DNA from: CAVTOO01 sp963736355
Lineage (GTDB): Bacteria; Pseudomonadota; Alphaproteobacteria; Rhizobiales; Xanthobacteraceae
Direction of reading: 5' to 3'
Assembly: GCA_963736355.1 (NCBI GenBank)
Contig: CAVTOO010000007.1
Span: 434,001-498,000 of the forward strand
DNA length: 64,000 nucleotides
The notes under the pieces were generated by a model that had not been told where the DNA came from, did not search any database, and worked only from the letters and a program-made list of their open reading frames with translations. The position numbers were made by a program, and so were the translations under genes. Shown in pieces: positions 55,383 through 64,000 of the stretch. Numbering within the stretch: the first letter of the stretch is position 1; the number at the start of each line of letters is the position of its first letter.

Positions 55383-55433
55383 GCATGATCGCGCGAGCGA
55401 AAAGTGGAAACCGGTTTTCGGATAAGATCATGC
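55383..55433. repeat. Palindromic repeat, GCATGATC family, expanded
   Basis: GCATGATCGCGCGAGCGAAA then AGTGGAAACCGGTTTTCGGA and TAAGATCATGC. It carries a few extra bases in the left arm. It lies between livH and livM within the operon. Confidence 0.82.
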
Positions 55434-55479
55434 GCCAACAAGAATTGGATATGAGCTGTTGCCCGCGGAGCGATCTCCG

Positions 55480-56803
55480 ATGACGGCGGCAACAGACCAG
55501 GAAAGCCGTCCGTCCACCGAAGGCTTTCTGTTTGTCCTGAAGAAAGCATTCCTGAGCGCGCTTGTTGCGCTGGGTCTGTTCGCGCTGATGATCGGCGTGC
55601 GCACCGACCTGAGCTCTGAAGGCGCGCTGATGATCTACACGCGCTTCACCGACGTCGCCCTGCTCGTGCTGGCGACGTTCGTCGGCAGCCTTGTCATCGA
55701 ATTGCTGCGTCAGCATTTCGGCCAATCCGGCTCCCGGTCGCTCGTGCCGCGCATCCGTCAGCGAGGGAATCGCGGGCCTCGGCCGCTTTGTCGCACCGGC
55801 CCTGCTCGGCTTCGCCTTCGTTCTGCCGATCATCTTTTACGACAACCGCTACGTGCTCGACATCAGCATCCTCGTCATGACTTACGTGATGCTGGGCTGG
55901 GGTCTGAATATCGTCGTCGGCCTCGCCGGCCTGCTCGATCTCGGCTACGTCGCCTTCTATGCGGTCGGTGCCTATTCCTTCGCGCTGTTCGCGACGACTT
56001 ATGAGATGTCGTTCTGGGCGTGCCTGCCGATTGCGGGGTTGCTCGCCGCCTTCTGGGGTGTCCTGCTCGGCTTCCCGGTGCTGCGCCTGCGCGGCGACTA
56101 TCTCGCCATCGTCACGCTGGCCTTCGGCGAAATCATCCGCCTCGTGCTGCTCAACTGGCAGGCGCTGACCGGCGGACCCAACGGCATCTCCGGCATTCCG
56201 CGCCCGACCTTTTTCGGAATCCCGTTTGCGGACGAACCCGACGGCTTCGCCGCGACCTTCGGTCTCGAATTCTCGCCGACGCATCGCATCGTGTTCACGT
56301 TCTATGTGATCCTGGCGCTGGCGCTGCTCACCAACTGGGTCACCATCCGTCTGCGGCGGCTGCCGATCGGCCGCGCCTGGGAAGCGCTGCGCGAAGACGA
56401 GATCGCCTGCCGCGCGCTCGGCATCAACACGACGACAACCAAGCTCGCAGCTTTCTCCGTCGGCGCGATGTTCGGCGGCTTTGCCGGCGCCTTCTTCGCC
56501 ATGCGCCAGGGTTTCATCAGTCCCGAATCCTTCACCTTCCAGGAATCGGCGATGATCCTCGCCATCGTCGTGTTGGGCGGCATGGGCTCGCAGCTCGGCG
56601 TCGCGCTCGCCGCCATCGCCATGGTCGGCGGCACCGAATTGTTCCGCGGCCTCGCCGAGTACCGCATGCTGGTGTTCGGCCTCGCCATGGTCCTGATCAT
56701 GGTCTGGCGTCCGCGCGGCCTTGTCGGGCATCGCGAGCCGTCGCTGTTCCTGAAAGAGCGCACGACCATCTCTTCCTCGCTCGTCAAGGAAGGCCACGGA
56801 TGA
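55480..56803 (+). CDS. livM: Branched-chain amino acid ABC permease LivM, frameshifted
   Basis: ATG at 55480 follows GGAG. The N-terminal extension has two membrane helices (KKAFLSALVALGLFALMIGV and RFTDVALLVLATFVGSLVIE). One extra base near 55745 is removed to enter ASVSEGIAGLGRFVAPALLG. The LivM core has GWGLNIVVGLAGLLDLGYVA and GRAWEALREDEIACRALGIN. Corrected length is 440 residues. It ends in ATGA overlapping livG. Confidence 0.95.
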
Positions 56804-57633
56804 ACACCGGGCCGATCCTCGATGTCGTTCATCTCAGCATGCGCTTCGGCGGCATCGTTGCGGTCAACGATCTGTCGTTCTCGGCGAAGCGCGGCGACAT
56901 CACCGCGCTGATCGGCCCCAACGGCGCCGGCAAGACCACCGTCTTCAATTGCATCACCGGATTCTACAAGCCGTCGACCGGCACGATCCAGCTCAGCCAT
57001 GACGACGGCCAGACCTATCTGCTGGAACGGCTTGTTCGATTTCCGCATCGCCAAGGAAGCGCGCGTCGCGCGCACCTTCCAGAACATCCGCCTGTTCTCC
57101 GGCATGACTGCGCTTGAAAATCTCATGGTCGCGCAGCACACGGTGCTGATGCGCGCGTCCGGCTTGAGCTTTTTCGGCCTGCTCGGGCTGCCGGTCTATC
57201 GCTCCGCCGAGAAGGCAGCCATCGACCTCGCGCGCTATTGGCTCGACCGCGTCGGGCTGACCCCGCGCGCCGACGACGCCGCCGGCAATCTCGCCTATGG
57301 CGATCAGCGGCGGCTGGAGATCGCGCGGGCCATGTGCTCGCATCCGTCGCTGCTGTGCCTCGACGAACCCGCCGCCGGTCTCAACGCGCGCGAGAGCGGC
57401 GAACTCAACGAGCTGCTGCAGTTCATCCGCGCCGAGCACAAGACATCCATCTTGCTCATCGAACACGATATGTCGGTGGTGATGGAGATCTCCGACCACA
57501 TCGTCGTGCTCGATTACGGCGTCAAGATCGCCGATGGCACGCCGCAGCAGATCCGCGACAATCCCAAGGTCATCGCCGCCTATCTGGGTGTCGATGACGA
57601 GGCGACGGTCGCAGCGGTGCTGGAGGCGGACGC

Positions 57634-57637
<4 letters not shown>
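56800..57637 (+). CDS. livG: Branched-chain amino acid ABC ATPase LivG, frameshifted
   Basis: The start overlaps the livM stop. MNTGPILDVVHLSMRFGGIV precedes Walker A GPNGAGKTTVFNCITGF. At about 57032 an extra T in CTTG is removed to reach LFDFRIAKEARVARTFQNIR; the signature is NLAYGDQRRLEIARAM and Walker B LLCLDEPAAGLN. Corrected length is 278 residues. It energises transport with LivF and overlaps livF by ATGA. Confidence 0.96.
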
Positions 57638-58359
<722 letters not shown>

Positions 58360-58391
58360 CTTTTTCGAAGCGTTGCCACGGACTGACCGGT

Positions 58392-58420
58392 GGTGGAACC
58401 GGTTCGCGTGAAGAAAACGC
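58392..58420. repeat. Truncated GCGTTTTC-family repeat
   Basis: GTGGTGGAACCGGTTCGCGT then GAAGAAAACGC: core and right arm are present, the left GCGTTTTC arm is absent. It sits between livF and the small membrane gene. Confidence 0.65.
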
Positions 58421-58471
58421 GTCAAAAGAAAAACATCGTATGCAAATGACCTATCTGCACTGGATCAGACC

Positions 58472-58849
58472 ATGATCGAGGAAATCATCAGCTTCTACGA
58501 GCCGGAAACGCTGTTCCAGGTGATCTTCGTGACCGTCATACTCGGCGGCGGTTGCGCATGGATGACCGGACGCGCGATTGCATCGACCTGGCGGCCCGTA
58601 TGGCATGTCGGCGCGTCGATGATTTTGTTCACGGCGGCCGTTCGCTTTCTTCATTTTGCCCTTTTTGAAGGCCACCTGCTGGCACCGCTGGCGTATGTGT
58701 TCGATCTCGTTTTCCTGACTGCAGTTGCACTATTGGCTTACCGCTATACTCGCGCTCAGCAGATGACGCAGCAGTATTACTGGCTTTACGAGGCGCATGG
58801 TCCGTTCGGCTGGAAGCGGCGGGCCGACGCACCGGAATCTTCCATCTAA
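58472..58849 (+). CDS. Small membrane protein of liv operons (DUF6867-like)
   Basis: The 125-residue protein has three membrane segments (FQVIFVTVILGGGCAWMTGR, WHVGASMILFTAAVRFLHFA, VFDLVFLTAVALLAYRYTRA) and ends in YYWLYEAHGPFGWKRR. Such proteins sit next to liv genes in alphaproteobacteria; I believe this is DUF6867 but cannot confirm it. An auxiliary role in amino acid uptake is inferred only from position. Confidence 0.82.
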   Translation: MIEEIISFYEPETLFQVIFVTVILGGGCAWMTGRAIASTWRPVWHVGASMILFTAAVRFLHFALFEGHLLAPLAYVFDLVFLTAVALLAYRYTRAQQMTQQYYWLYEAHGPFGWKRRADAPESSI

Positions 58850-58950
58850 ACCTATTTTCGGAGTGACTTTGGCGTGGATAACGCCAGAATAGAGACCAAT
58901 CGTAACCGGGCGACCGGCAATTGGCCGGTGCCTCAGCGAGGAGTGATGAG

Positions 58951-60073
58951 ATGAAAAGACTGCATCTTTTGGGACTGGTCGCAGGCGCGAGCCTGGCGTT
59001 CAGCGGCGCGGCTTTGGCGCAGGACATCACCATCGGCGTCGCCGGTCCGATGACTGGCGCGAATGCGACCTTCGGCACTCAATTCAAGAACGGCATGGAC
59101 ATGGCCATCGCCGACATCAACGCCGCCGGCGGCGTGATGGGCAAGAAGCTCAAGGTGGAAGTCGGTGACGACGCCTGCGATCCGAAGCAGGCTCGCGCCG
59201 TTGCCGAGAAGCTCGCCGGCATGAAGCTGCCGGTCGTCATCGGCCACTTCTGCTCGTCATCGTCGATCCCGGCCTCGGAAGTTTACGCCGAGAGCGGCGT
59301 GCTTCAGATCACGCCTGCGTCGACCAACCCGACCTTCACCGAGAACAAGCGCTGGAACACCTTCCGCGTCTGCGGTCGTGACGACCAGCAGGGCGCCGTT
59401 GCCGGTGACTTCATCGTCAAGAACTACAAGGGCAAGAAGGTCGCCATCCTTCACGACAAGTCGACCTACGGCAAAGGCCTTGCCGACGAGACCAAGAAGG
59501 CTCTCAACAAGGCTGGCACCAAAGAGACGATGTACGAAGCCTATACGGCTGGCGACAAGGACTTCACCGCCCTCGTCTCCAAGATGAAGGCCGCGAACAT
59601 CGATGTCGTCTATGTCGGCGGCTATCACACCGAAGGCGGCCTCATCCTGCGCCAGATGCGCGATCAGGGCATGAAGTCGCAGATGATCTCCGGCGACGCG
59701 TTCGTCACCAACGAGTTCTGGTCCATCACCGGCCCCGCCGGCGAAGGCGTGATGATGACGTTCGGCCCGGATCCGCGCAAGAAGCCGACCGCAGCCGCGG
59801 TCGTCGCCAAGTTCAAGGCCAAGAACATCGATCCGGAAGGCTACACGCTGTACACCTACGCCGCCGTTCAGGCGTGGGCTGCTGCTGCGACGAAGGCCGG
59901 CACGACCGATGCCAAGAAAGTCGCCGCCGCGTTGAAGGCCGGCTACCTGGGACACCGTCCTCGGCAAGCTCTCCTTTGACGCCAAGGGCGACATCAAGAT
60001 CCTCGATTACGTGATGTACAAGTGGAACAAGGACGGCAAGTACGGCGAACTCGACGCCGGCAAGGCTTCCTGA
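58951..60073 (+). CDS. Branched-chain amino acid-binding protein, frameshifted
   Basis: ATG at 58951 follows GAGGAG. The signal peptide (LHLLGLVAGASLAFSGAALA) precedes QDITIGVAGPMTGANATFGT and INAAGGVMGKKLKVEVGDDA, the type 1 periplasmic fold of LivJ/LivK proteins. At about 59945 one extra T is removed so that ALKAG continues TWDTVLGKLSFDAKGDIKIL and the protein ends YGELDAGKAS at 60073; corrected length 373 residues. It delivers branched-chain or related amino acids to LivHMGF and ends the operon. Confidence 0.95.
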
Positions 60074-60114
60074 GTTGAAGTCTTCCTAAAACTTCATCTT
60101 CACGATTGAAGACA

Positions 60115-60140
60115 AACCGCCCCGGCTTGCCGGGGCGGTT
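60115..60140 (+). terminator. Intrinsic terminator of the liv operon
   Basis: AACCGCCCCGGC (60115-60126) and GCCGGGGCGGTT (60129-60140) form a 12-bp palindrome followed by TTGTTTT. It lies 42 bases after the binding-protein stop codon. Confidence 0.92.
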
Positions 60141-60299
60141 TTGTTTTGGGCGTCCTTCGCTTGCAGTGACAGCGAGGCCGGCACTGATCCGCAGCCCGTG
60201 CGAGCCGCCGGTCGTGTCTGCCCTGCCCATTGCGCCGGCCGTCTGATCGATCGTCGCCGGCATGCCGGGAGCCGTCTGCGAGCCGCGCCAGATACGAGG

Positions 60300-61000
60300 A
60301 TCGGCGATACGCCGGCCCGACGTCGGGAAGCTCCGCCATCTTCGGTCGAGCAGTCCGAGCAGCACGCCCATGCCACGCTCGACCGCAGGCAGCCACGCGC
60401 GGAAGCGCGCCATCACGCTGGCGAAGCTCTCGATGGCGAACGCGGCGACGAGAAACGGAATGCCGAGGCCCGCCGAATACACCGCGAGCAATGCCCGCGC
60501 CCTTGGCGACGGTCTGCTCGGATGCGGCGAGCGACAGGATCGCCGCGAGGATCGGCCCGATGCAGGGCGTCCAGCCGAACGCAAAGGCCAGCCCCATCAC
60601 ATAGGCGCCCCACAGCCCGACCGGCTGCGGCATCGGCAGGCGCTTTTGCCGCATCAAAACGCCGATCCGCGTCAGCCCGAGGAAATGCAGGCCCATGACG
60701 ATGATGACGATGCCGGCGACGATCGACAATTCCTGCGACCAGGCGCGCAGCAGCGCGACCCGCGAGGCTGGCGCTGGCGCCGAGTGCGACGAAAACGGTG
60801 GAAAATCCGGCGACGAAGGCGAGCGCGGCGACCATGACCGCCCGGCGCGACACCGCAATCGGCTGAGACGCCGCGACCTGTTCGATCGTCGTCCCCGTCA
60901 GGTACACAATATAAGGCGGCACCAGCGGCAGCACGCAGGGCGACAGGAAACTGACAATGCCCGCGACCAGCGCGGCCAGGATGGAGATGTCCGACGTCAT
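60300..61000 (-). CDS. CcdA/DsbD-like cytochrome c biogenesis membrane protein, frameshifted, 3' end unresolved
   Basis: ATG at 61000 starts MTSDISILAALVAGIVSFLS followed by PCVLPLVPPYIVYLTG, with the first catalytic Cys in SPCVLPL. Two insertions (near 60770 and 60502) are removed to read SSRVALLRAWSQELSIVAGI, AFAFGWTPCIGPILAAILSL (second Cys) and LLAVYSAGLGIPFLVAAFAI. After ERGMGVLLGLL (about 60350) the last membrane helix expected in this family is missing in all three frames, so the end is approximate. The family shuttles electrons across the membrane for cytochrome c or thioredoxin-like proteins. Confidence 0.82.
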
Positions 61001-61120
61001 CCGCGCTAGATGCGCCAGCCGGACCACCTGATGCAAGGGCCGGGGCGCAAACCCTCCGCGATGTGATCGGCCGTGATCGGGTTGACCGGGCGGGCCCGTC
61101 CGCTCATGTTCCAATCCAGA

Positions 61121-61190
61121 GCATGATCCCGAAAAGCATGTCCTCGGACTTGATCCGTGGATGGGTACCGGTTTTCGGAAGAGATCATGC
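61121..61190. repeat. GCATGATC-family repeat with internal insertion
   Basis: GCATGATCCCGAAAAGCATG, then about 25 extra bases including TCGGACTTGATCCGTGG, then GGTACCGGTTTTCGGAAGAG ending in ATCATGC. The outer arms are intact. It lies before the P1 peptidase gene. Confidence 0.75.
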
Positions 61191-61207
61191 TCCCTTGATG
61201 GAATGCG

Positions 61208-62207
61208 ATGAACAACACCCTCACCGATATCGACGGCGTCCGCGTCGGCCACGCCGACGACAGGAAACTCGCCAGCGGCGTCACCGCCATCATCTTCGAC
61301 CAGCCCGCCGTCGCATCGATGGACGTGCGCGGCGGCGGACCGGGCACGCGCGAGGGCTCGCTGCTTGACGTCGCCAACACCGTGGAGCGCATCGACGCGA
61401 TTGCGCTCGCCGGCGGCTCCGCCTTCGGCCTCGACGCGGCCGGCGGCATTCAAGGCTATCTCGCCTCGCACGGGCGCGGCTTCAATGTGCGCGGCGCGAT
61501 CATTCCCATCGTCCCCGGCGCCATCATCTTCGACATGCTCAATGGCGGCGACAAGAACTGGGGCCGTTTCTCGCCCTATCGCGAGCTTGGCTATGCCGCG
61601 GCCGAGGCCGCATCGCGGAGTTTCGCGCTCGGCAGCGTCGGCGCGGGGCTCGGCGCAACAACCGCAACCGTCAAGGGCGGCATCGGCGCGGCCTCGGGCA
61701 CAACGCGCGACGGGGTGAAAGTCGCAGCGCTCGCGGTCGTCAACGCCGCCGGGCAGCGTGACCATGGGTGACGGACCGCATTTCTGGGCGGCGGCGTTCG
61801 AGGAGAACAACGAATTCGGCGGACGTGGATTCCCGCCCGCCGTCACGCCGCAGATGCGCGCGATCCGGCTCAAGGGCGCACCGCATCCCTCCGCCATCGA
61901 GAACACCACGCTGGCGGTTGTCGTCACCGACGCCATCCTGACGAAGGCGCAAGCCAAGCGGCTCGCCGTGATGGCGCAGGCCGGCTTCGCGCAGGCGATC
62001 TGGCCGGTGCACGCGCCGCTCGATGGCGACGTGGTGTTCGCAGCCGCAACCGGCGTCAAGCCGATCGATCCCCTGCTCGGTCTCACCGAACTCGGCGCGG
62101 TTGCGTCAGCTGTCACCGCCCGCGCCATTGCGCGCGGCGTCTATGAGGCGAGCGCGTTGCCGTTTTCGGGCGCGGTGCCGTCGTGGAAGGATCGCTTCGA
62201 ACGGTAA
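61208..62207 (+). CDS. P1 family peptidase (DmpA/S58-like), frameshifted
   Basis: MNNTLTDIDGVRVGHADDRK opens the protein. DAIALAGGSAFGLDAAGGIQ and KGGIGAASGTTRDGVKVAAL are characteristic of the DmpA/L-aminopeptidase family. Near 61755 an extra G is removed so that VNAAG joins SVTMGDGPHFWAAAFEEN; corrected length is 332 residues. In S58 enzymes an internal Gly-Ser bond is self-cleaved and the Ser becomes the nucleophile; the restored AAG-SVTM is a candidate, so the shift falls at that junction. Family members are beta- or D-aminopeptidases. Confidence 0.9.
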
Positions 62208-62234
62208 AGTAGCAGTTACCACCAGTAATGCGTC

Positions 62235-62254
62235 ATGCCCGCGCAGGCGGGCAT
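62235..62254. repeat. ATGCCCGC/GCGGGCAT hairpin repeat
   Basis: ATGCCCGC (62235-62242), four bases, GCGGGCAT (62247-62254), in the context CGTCATGCCCGC...ATCCAGTACGC common in Rhizobiales intergenic DNA. It may terminate the P1 peptidase transcript. Confidence 0.7.
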
Positions 62255-62336
62255 CCAGTACGCTCCAGCGTCGCAATTCCATCGCGCCGGAAAGAAACAC
62301 GCCGACTGAACCATTCGCCCGAGCCAGGCGACCAAG

Positions 62337-62906
62337 GTGTCGAGACTTTCCAATTCAGGGGATATCATCACGTCCGTACCATGGCGCACACTCTCGCCGG
62401 ACGAGCTTCGGACCATGCCCGAGGCGAAGCCCTCGGGCGCGCTGCGTGTCATCCTCTGGTGCGCGGCAGCGATTGCGCTCATGCCGTTCGTCATGCTGCT
62501 GGCCATGGCGGCTTTCACCGGACCGGACGCATTTATTTTCGTCGCTGCATTCTTGAGCCGCGCGCTGTTCAGTTCGAACCTGTCCAATCAGATCGCAGCC
62601 ATCGGCTTTGTTCCGCAGTTGGCGTTGTTCGTGTGGGGCGCCGTTACGGCGATCATGGGCTTCAGCCGCAGCGCATCGACGCCGCGCGTGTCGTCTGTGA
62701 TGGTCGCGATCTGGGCGGCGCTCGCCGTCGTGTCGCAGGTCGCCATTCGCATGCTGATCGCGCAGGGCGGCGGCGACCTTGTGAGCCAGATCTCGCTGCT
62801 GCCCTACATCATCTTCGACGTCGTGGTCGTGGCAGCCTATTGGGGCTACATGCACGACAGCCGCGCGGCGAATATCTATTTCAACAACCGCGTGCGCGCT
62901 GACTAA
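62337..62906 (+). CDS. Membrane protein of unknown function
   Basis: The frame from GTG at 62337 has 189 residues and four membrane segments (VILWCAAAIALMPFVMLLAM, AAIGFVPQLALFVWGAVTAI, VMVAIWAALAVVSQVAIRML, LLPYIIFDVVVVAAYWGYMH). ATG at 62415 is an alternative start that keeps all four. No family recognised. Its stop overlaps the convergent oxidoreductase stop. Confidence 0.7.
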   Translation: MSRLSNSGDIITSVPWRTLSPDELRTMPEAKPSGALRVILWCAAAIALMPFVMLLAMAAFTGPDAFIFVAAFLSRALFSSNLSNQIAAIGFVPQLALFVWGAVTAIMGFSRSASTPRVSSVMVAIWAALAVVSQVAIRMLIAQGGGDLVSQISLLPYIIFDVVVVAAYWGYMHDSRAANIYFNNRVRAD

Positions 62907-64000
62907 CCAAAGCGTTCGGCGCGGAACGGCGTCGGATCCATGAACGGCGTCGCGCCCGTCATCATGTCCGCGAGCAAGCGCCCGCTGACCGGCCCGAGCG
63001 TCAGGCCCCAATGCGCGTGGCCGAAATCGAGCCACAGATCCTTGTGTCCCGGTGCGCGGCCGATCACCGGGCATCGAATCCGGAAAGCACGGCCGCGATC
63101 CGAGCCAGGGCTCTTTCTCCACCGCCTCCGCAATCGGAAACATCTCGCGCGCGGCCGGCTTCAACGCGGCGAAACTGCACCGGCGTCGGCAGCGCATCGC
63201 GGGCTGCGAACTCCGCGCCCGTGGTCAGGCGGATGCCCTGCTCCATCGGTGCGGCGACATAGCCGATCTCGGCATCGAGCACCGGACGCGACAGACCTTT
63301 GTTGCCTTGCGCACGATAGTGGCGGTGATAGCCGCGCTTGGCCATCAGCGGCAGACGGATGCCGAGCGGATCCAGCACGTCGGTGCCCCACGGACCGAGC
63401 GCGATCACCGCCGACGCCGCCGACACGTCGCCCTCCGCAGTCGTCACCTGCCAGCCGCCATCGGCGCGACGCAACGTCATCGCATCGCCGGAGACAAAAC
63501 GTCCGCCGAGCCTGGCGAATAACGCCGCGTAAGCGCGCGTCAGCCTGAGCGGATTGGAGATGCTCGCCGCCGACGGCCAGAACACCGCGCGCTCGAAGAT
63601 CGCCGCGACATCGGGCTCCAGCTTGAGCGCACCCGCTTGATCGAGCGGCTCGAAGGCGATGCCTGCGTCCGCGATCCTGTCGAGATCGCGCCGCGCCTTG
63701 TCATACGTCGCCGCGTGACGATAGATTTTCAGCCAGCCGGTCTTGCGCAGCACGTCGCTCACGCCCGCCTCGTTGATCAGCGCTTCGTGCTCGGCGACGG
63801 CGTTCGCGAACAGCGGCCGCATCGCCTGCGCGAAAGCGAGCATCGCGTCGGGCTGTGAGGCCCTGGCGTAGGCGAGCAGCCAGGGAAACAGCTTCGGCAG
63901 ATGCGCGAGGTGATAGTTCGCCTCCGGCGCGCGGTGGAGCGCGATGCGCGCCATCGCACCCAGCGACGGCAGCGGATAGGGAAAATAGGTATTGCCCTCG
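62903..64000 (-). CDS. FAD-dependent D-amino acid dehydrogenase-like oxidoreductase, partial, frameshifted
   Basis: The 5' end lies beyond the window. Visible from the right edge: EGNTYFPYPLPSLGAMARIA, then SISNPLRLTRAYAALFARLG and SAASAVIALGPWGTDVLDPL. Single extra bases near 63154 and 63071 are removed to read VEAAAREMFPIAEAVEKEPW, SRPCFPDSMPVIGRAPGHKD and LWLDFGHAHWGLTLGPVSGR, the DAO-fold C-terminus of DadA-type enzymes. It would deaminate a D-amino acid or oxidise a secondary amine with FAD. Confidence 0.9.

Noticed and set aside
57297..57501. Short frames within livG and other genes
   Set aside because: Alternative-frame shadows without ribosome-binding sites or protein-like composition.

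Overview
The window is GC-rich chromosomal DNA of an alphaproteobacterium, most likely Rhizobiales/Hyphomicrobiales of the Bradyrhizobium-Xanthobacter type. This rests on gene content: Usg protein, DUF3126, a bacterial transglutaminase-like cysteine peptidase, an Anbu proteasome-like cluster, a CIRCE-controlled groESL operon, a form-II-like cox accessory cluster, a liv operon with its small DUF6867-type partner, and Rhizobiales-type intergenic palindromes. No phage, insertion sequence, integrase or CRISPR array was seen. The only RNA gene recognised is a tRNA-Leu(UAA).

Layout. 1-9.5 kb: end of a patatin-like phospholipase, CBS protein, rhomboid protease, PAS and PilZ signalling proteins, cysteine peptidase, SDR, gamma-carbonic anhydrase, small envelope proteins, DUF3126 and cysE. 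9.6-27.2 kb: membrane protein, hydrolases, flavin monooxygenase, a dehydratase-cupin pair, pyrophosphatase, a Bug-type binding protein, tRNA-Leu, a divergent isochorismatase-like hydrolase/LysR pair, a MetE-like protein, a YiiG-like lipoprotein-type protein, a phosphoribosyltransferase and a CinA-type protein. 27.4-32.7 kb: polysaccharide deacetylase, then the Anbu cluster (circularly permuted ATP-grasp, alpha-E, transglutaminase, Anbu peptidase). 32.7-42.2 kb: SDR, usg, groES-groEL, DUF72/DUF488 pair, cupin, MFS transporter, SnoaL-like protein and a Tat-exported sulfide:quinone oxidoreductase. 42.4-45.9 kb: translationally coupled tetR-hlyD-ABC ATPase-permease efflux operon with a palindromic operator. 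46-53.3 kb: molybdenum hydroxylase accessory cluster (coxG, coxS, coxM, coxD, coxE, two XdhC proteins, fused molybdopterin-binding/nucleotidyltransferase) with no catalytic coxL. 54.4-60.1 kb: liv branched-chain amino acid ABC system. 60.3-64 kb: CcdA-like protein, P1 peptidase, membrane protein and a partial FAD-dependent amino-acid dehydrogenase.

The main caution for any user is reading-frame quality. About 25 recognisable genes carry frameshifts. Where the intended frame can be rebuilt, nearly all are single-base insertions (about 39 by hand count, against two clear deletions). Removing them restores full-length family-typical proteins whose lengths are whole numbers of codons. This looks like uncorrected long-read error rather than gene decay, although one LysR gene has seven insertions within about 460 bases. 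I annotate such genes as CDS across the shift and state where each break is.

Intergenic DNA carries two palindromic repeat families sharing a GTGGRAACCGGTT core but with different arms (GCATGATC or GCGTTTTC), plus pyrimidine-rich and GAGACGC-type repeats, one of which sits between groES and groEL.
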